DNA of 64,000 nucleotides from Candidula unifasciata (taxonomy: Eukaryota > Mollusca > Gastropoda > Stylommatophora > Geomitridae), in contig CAJHNH020002557.1 in the NCBI GenBank assembly GCA_905116865.2, forward strand, positions 1,006,001-1,070,000, written 5' to 3'. The position numbers and the translations under genes are program-made. Every line of letters starts with the position of its first letter. Within the stretch, counting starts at the first letter, position 1. The notes under the pieces were generated by a model that saw nothing but the letters and a program-made list of their open reading frames with translations, searched no databases and was not told the origin of the DNA. Of this stretch, positions 59,997 through 64,000 are shown in pieces.

Positions 59997-60100
59997 CTGT
60001 AGAAGAAAATTCACAACTCTAGTTAGACTCACATTTTCCATGACCAACTGCCAAAGAAAGGCCAGTATACGTTCAGTAAAATATCTGAGTATGTGATTAG

Positions 60101-60152
60101 TGACGGCATCTGTGGCTAAGGCGTTGCGAAATTGCTCCGTAATGTCAGGATG
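60101..60152 (+). repeat. SINE head fragment (subfamily of 58849)
   Basis: GACGGCATCTGTGGCTAAGG CGTTGCGA matches the head of the 58849 copy; no body. Confidence 0.6.
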
Positions 60153-60177
60153 CCATATAATACTCATATAATCACAT

Positions 60178-60925
60178 GCGATCAGTATACTGTCTGCATG
60201 TGGTTTGTATGTAGTAAGTATACTGTCTGCATGTGGTTTGTATGTAGTAAGTATACTGTATGCATGTGGTCTGTATGTAGTAAATATACTGTCTGCATGT
60301 GGTCTGTATGTAGTAAGTATACTGTCTGCATGTGGTCTGTATGTAGTAAATATACTGTCTGCATGTGGTCTGTATGTAGTAAGTATACTGTCTGCATGTG
60401 GTCTGTATGTAGTAAGTATACTGTCTGCATGTGGTCTGTATGTAGTAAGTATACTGTCTGCATGGTTTGTATGTTGTCTGTCTGTTGTCTACATGTGGTC
60501 TGTATGTTATCTGTATGTTGTATGTCTGTTATCTGTATGTGGTCTGTATGTTATCTGTATGTGGTCTGTATGTTGTCTGTCTGATGTCTGCATGTGGTCT
60601 GTATGTTGTATGTCTGTTATCTGTATGTTGTATGTCTGTTATCTGTATGTTGTATGTCTGTTATCTGTATGTTGTATGTCTGTTATCTGTATGTTGTCTG
60701 CATGTGGTCTGTATGTTGTCTGACTGTTATCTGCATGTGGTCTGTATGTTGTCTGTATGTTGTATGTCTGTTATCTGTATGTTGTCTGTCTGTTGTCTGC
60801 ATGTGGTCTGTATGTTGTGTGTCTGTTACCTGTATGTGGTCTGTATGTTGTCTGTCTGTTGTCTGCATGTGGTCTGTATGTTGTCTGTATCCAGTTAGTA
60901 TGGTGTCTGTAGTTTACATGTAGTC
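60178..60925. repeat. 33-bp minisatellite grading into TGTATGTTGTCTG repeats
   Basis: Nine regular units ACTGTCTGCATGTGGTCTGT / ATGTAGTAAGTAT to about 60470, then shorter irregular units. Long Cys/Val/Leu ORFs across it are artefacts. Confidence 0.94.
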
Positions 60926-60949
60926 AGTATGTGTGATGATGATGATGAA

Positions 60950-61186
60950 TCTTTTCTTTCTTCCTCCTGGACGTTCACTGACTGTTAACCACGGCAGAAA
61001 GTTCGTTTTTTTTCGTCTATTTCTGGGCTCTGGTCTTAGCCTGGAACTTGAGTTGTGCATGCCCATTTGTTTTACAGATCTGGCATATTTTTATGCAAAC
61101 TATTGGTTCCTCGCCTCTCAGACAGATGCACTCCAACCTATGTTGTGCTTGTTAGGGGGGCAGTGGATCTATCCCCCCCCCCCCCC
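60950..61186 (-). repeat. Dispersed repeat family D with poly-C
   Basis: TTTCTTTCTTCCTCCTGGAC, GTTCACTGACTGTTAACCAC, TTCCTCGCCTCTCAGACAGA; truncated by a C14 run at 61172-61185. Confidence 0.8.
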
Positions 61187-61419
61187 TGGAATCTAAAAGA
61201 GGAGATGATGAAAAATCTACTTTCTATCAAACCCCACACCACCAGGCTGAAAGGTAGTGCCCAAATGTAGACCCAACTACACCACCTCCCTGTCCCCATG
61301 CACCCACACCCAGCCCCCATGTATTCCCTTTGTTGTGATAAAACTTTGTTGTGCTAAGAACCACCCAGACTCGGCAGTTATCACAGCAGCAAAACATTCA
61401 CTCATTTTCCTGAAAGCAG

Positions 61420-61850
61420 AGGGGGAGAATGGAAGGGGGACAATTAGTCAGAGATGTCATAACATGTGTGACACCGTTTAAAAACGGGTGACGCCCACTC
61501 TATTGACTCCTGCCTTCTCTCTCCCGCTCCCCGAATTTCTTCTTACACCATTGATTTATTATGCATATGGTCGTAAACTCCTAATTTGCTTTTTTTTTAT
61601 AGACTAATTGGCTCGTCGGGTGATGTGGCCAACGTCAATCCAGCTGCCTTGACTTCCCAGGGCATCTCCTGCTTCCCATTTCAGGTTGGGTCAAGGTTGA
61701 AGCCAACATTAATTACCACACATTTATGCCGATTTTGATTCGAACTGAAGAGAGGGAGCTCATTAGTCATCAGAGATGTAACTGCAGACGTGACTCATTT
61801 AGACACGGGCGACACCCAACACAATGATTTCTCCCTACGCCACTATTATT
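61420..61850. repeat. Two diverged copies of an unknown repeat flanking a SINE fragment
   Basis: AATTAGTCAGAGATGTCATA ... AAACGGGTGACGCCCACTC (about 61440-61500) resembles CATTAGTCATCAGAGATGTA ... GACACGGGCGACACCCAACA (about 61760-61825). Between them, 61595-61745 is a minus-strand SINE body (TATAGACTAATTGGCTCGTC). Confidence 0.55.
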
Positions 61851-61861
61851 ATTATATATAA

Positions 61862-62186
61862 TACAGTTAACCATAAGGGACGGTCAACAAGTAATGTCTC
61901 CTATTTTTTAATCTACGCAATTACTAAAGACAGTTAACTATGAGGGACAGTCAACAAGTTATGCTCCTATTTATTATCTACGCAATTACTAAATACAGTT
62001 AACTATGAGGGACGGTCAACAAGTAATGTCTCCTAATTATTATCTACGCAATTACTAAATACAGTTAACTATGAGGGACAGTCAACAAGTAATGTCTCCT
62101 ATTTATTATCTACGCAATTACTAAATACAGTTAACCATGAGGGACGGTCAACAAGTAATGTCGCCTAATTATTATCTGCGCAATTA
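61862..62186. repeat. 65-66-bp tandem repeat resembling a mariner end
   Basis: Five units of CAGTTAACTATGAGGGACAG / TCAACAAGTAATGTCTCCTA / TTATTATCTACGCAATTACT / AAATA. GGGACGGTCAACAAGTAATG is the style of mariner terminal repeats. Confidence 0.8.
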
Positions 62187-62193
62187 CTAAATA

Positions 62194-62858
62194 AACGGAA
62201 GTAATGGTTATATCAAAGAAGAAGATAACTCCACATTGTGATGTCTCAACTGTAGGAAAAAGACCTAATCAAGTCAATAAATTCAAATATCTGGGAACAA
62301 TCATATCATCAGATGGAAAATGTGTGACACAGAATAAAAGCAGAATAGGTCAAGCGAAGGCAACATTTCAGAAAACAAAAAATATGCAATAAATCGCTCT
62401 CATTTAAAGTCAGAAAGAGGGTGCTAAAATGTTACACAGAACCTGTTCTGGTGTATGGTAAAAAATCTTGGAATGTCAGTGAACAAATTAAGAAGAATTT
62501 GGGAGTAACAGAGATGTGGTTTCTGAGACGATTATTACGACTACCTTGAACGGCCAGAGTAACTAACAACGATTTTTTGAAAGAAGATAATAAAAGTAGA
62601 TCTCTTTATACAACAATAAGAAAGAGACAAACACTGTTCTTTGGTCACATAATGAGAAGAGAGACATTGGAGTTGGAGAACATCGTGACAACTGGACAGG
62701 TCAGCGGAAAAAGGGGTAGAGGCAGACCAAGAGAGAAGATACTTGATGGGCTGAAACGATGGTATGAAGGGATATCATCAAGAGAGCTGTTCCAGGCAAC
62801 CGAGGATCGCTATCTGTAGAGATGCATGAGCCAGTAGGCAGGGCACGTGATGATAATG
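62194..62858 (+). mobile_element. 5'-truncated LINE insertion, reverse-transcriptase C-terminus
   Basis: 665 bp. Readings [60 protein letters not shown] and SSRELFQATEDRYL, stop, then a TGATGATAAT-type tail. Frameshifts separate the pieces. Flanked by AATTACTAAATA at 62182-62193 and 62859-62870, a 12-bp target-site duplication. Confidence 0.9.
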
Positions 62859-62870
62859 AATTACTAAATA

Positions 62871-63250
62871 CTGTATTCATGTGTTATTTGTAATTGTGGC
62901 AGGATTCCTCAGACAGTCTTCTGCACTGGTCTGGAGTATGGACACTGCCTTTAGAAAACAGGGCAATATGGAGAACAGTTCCTCCAGTGTTACCCGATGG
63001 TCAGCACGGATGATGCATCAAGTCGATGATCGCTGTGTGGAGTAACTGCGATAGACGGACGGAAGGTCCACTTGAGGACTGGCCTACTTCAGCTTGTTCA
63101 TAACGATGTATCCAGTGTTCAACCGTGCTAACATCTACTGCAGAATCTCCACGAACATTCCTCAAACACTCGTGCCTTAAGCATTGAGGAATTCTATAAC
63201 ATTATGTTGCTTTAACCTAATGTCTCAGACAGCCATTTTCAAACCGTCAC
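62871..63250 (-). pseudogene. Mariner-type transposase N-terminal remnant
   Basis: Minus strand reads, across frames, IEFLNA, then CLRNVRGDSAVDVSTVEHWI, HRYEQAEVGQSSS and VTLEE-like stretches, the helix-turn-helix region of mariner transposases, with stops and frameshifts. The LINE at 62194 is inserted between it and the tandem repeat at 61862. Confidence 0.6.
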
Positions 63251-63349
63251 AGTGGTGCCCCCTGTTACTGAAAAAAGGGTGGTGAGGTTATATTGTGTAG
63301 AATATTGGGGAACCCTCAGTGGGCTATGATACTAAAGCAACAAGGGGAA

Positions 63350-63565
63350 TTCTAAGCACTAGCACCTAACTGATATCAGGAGGAGAGTCGGCACAGAACC
63401 AATGCTGAACTTTATAGGTAGACAACAAATCAAATGGTTTGGCCATGTAACGAGATTGGTATCAGACCTGGCACCACAGAGAGCAATGATAGATAGTTAC
63501 AACGGTAACAGACGCCGAGGTCGACCACGCAGAACATGGACAGCAGAAATATTTCGAAGGAAACT
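63350..63565 (+). pseudogene. LINE reverse-transcriptase C-terminal fragment
   Basis: Reading MLNFIGRQQIKWFGHVTRLV then GNRRRGRPRRTWTAEIFRR is the characteristic tail motif. Confidence 0.75.
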
Positions 63566-63668
63566 ACCAATAGTCGATTCTTACGACATGCTTGTTGGGG
63601 AGGCAGTGGGTCTGTTTTTCTCGTTTTCCCCACAATGGGGCCCCGGAACACACACAGGAAAGGCCCGT
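63566..63668 (-). repeat. Dispersed repeat family D, end fragment
   Basis: AGTCGATTCTTACGACATGC, TTGTTGGGGAGGCAGTGGGT and CCCCACAATGGGGCCCCGGA are the least diverged version of this end seen here. Confidence 0.75.
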
Positions 63669-63919
63669 AGACCAAATGTGACCCCGCAGAGGCACAGCAA
63701 GTGGCCGGCGGATTATTGACAGTTGTAGGGTATTATTGATGTTTCTACGCTGTCGCAAAGTGACCAGTTCGTCTTGTCCCTATCCGAACGTCCGATTCAG
63801 TGCAGCAGGGGAAGATCGAGGCCTGGCGTCATGACCCAGGTCGGTCCACATTCCCAGATGGTCTAGGAAGTAATGGGCAGAAACAATCGTCTGCGGTGTG
63901 TGTATAGTGCTAAAATTAC
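63669..63919. other. Unassigned sequence
   Basis: No feature recognised; moderately GC-rich around 63780-63860. Confidence 0.45.
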
Positions 63920-64000
63920 TTAAAGTAAAGGTCCCTTTTCCACGCCTTTAGGCATATAGGGCTAGACCTATATTTTTATAGACCAATCGGCACAAGATGG
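63920..64000 (-). repeat. tRNA-headed SINE, cut by window edge
   Basis: 3' half of the 47113/49150 family (AAAGTAAAGGTCCCTTTTCC, TATAGACCAATCGGCACAAG); the head lies beyond the window. Confidence 0.88.

Noticed and set aside
875..59996. Assignment to KIF1A/KIF13 instead of KIF16B
   Set aside because: The wording around [29 protein letters not shown] and the short linker after FHA follows KIF16B; a PX domain outside the window would confirm it.

Overview
This is a eukaryotic, almost entirely intronic window. It holds one recognisable protein-coding gene, on the minus strand, spread over at least 59 kb. Twenty-five coding exons (875 to 59996) join in frame, with matching intron phases and GT..AG boundaries, into 985 consecutive codons of a kinesin-3 motor protein of the KIF16B (SNX23) type. 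In gene order they encode most of the motor domain (P-loop, switch I, switch II, neck), an FHA domain, a short Ser-rich linker and a long coiled coil. The first exon (start codon and first motor strand) was not found and should lie to the right of the window. The rest of the coiled coil and any C-terminal PX domain should lie to the left. No second host gene was recognised.

The organism looks like an invertebrate metazoan, most plausibly a gastropod mollusc. The grounds are kilobase-scale introns packed with minisatellites, several tRNA-headed SINE families, 5'-truncated non-LTR retrotransposons with GAA-type tails, and a SPIN-like hAT MITE. The species is inference only.

Layout from right (gene 5') to left (gene 3'): 60.0-64 kb, a LINE fragment inserted in a mariner remnant, a TGTATG-rich array and SINEs; 42.5-60 kb, motor-domain exons 1-7 separated by large arrays (46 bp, 48 bp, 42 bp, 33 bp and 64 bp units); 35-42.5 kb, exons 8-12 with a 27-bp array and a piggyBac remnant; 25-35 kb, neck-to-FHA exons 13-17 with a SPIN-like MITE, a 12-bp array and a 60-bp array; 10-25 kb, exons 18-23 (linker and coiled coil) with a 46-bp satellite related to the one at 55-57 kb, a 54-bp array, a 25-bp array and a SINE-derived 120-bp array; 0.9-10 kb, a 5.2-kb satellite and exons 24-25.

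The most unusual feature is the relation between tandem repeats and splice sites. Two arrays (4.87-10.11 kb and 18.12-18.50 kb) run exactly into a coding exon, so every unit carries a copy of that exon's own 5' splice site. A third exon has its 3' splice site tandemly duplicated. Several other arrays sit 25-75 bp inside the 5' end of an intron. All large open reading frames other than the kinesin exons are by-products of tandem repeats whose unit length is a multiple of three.
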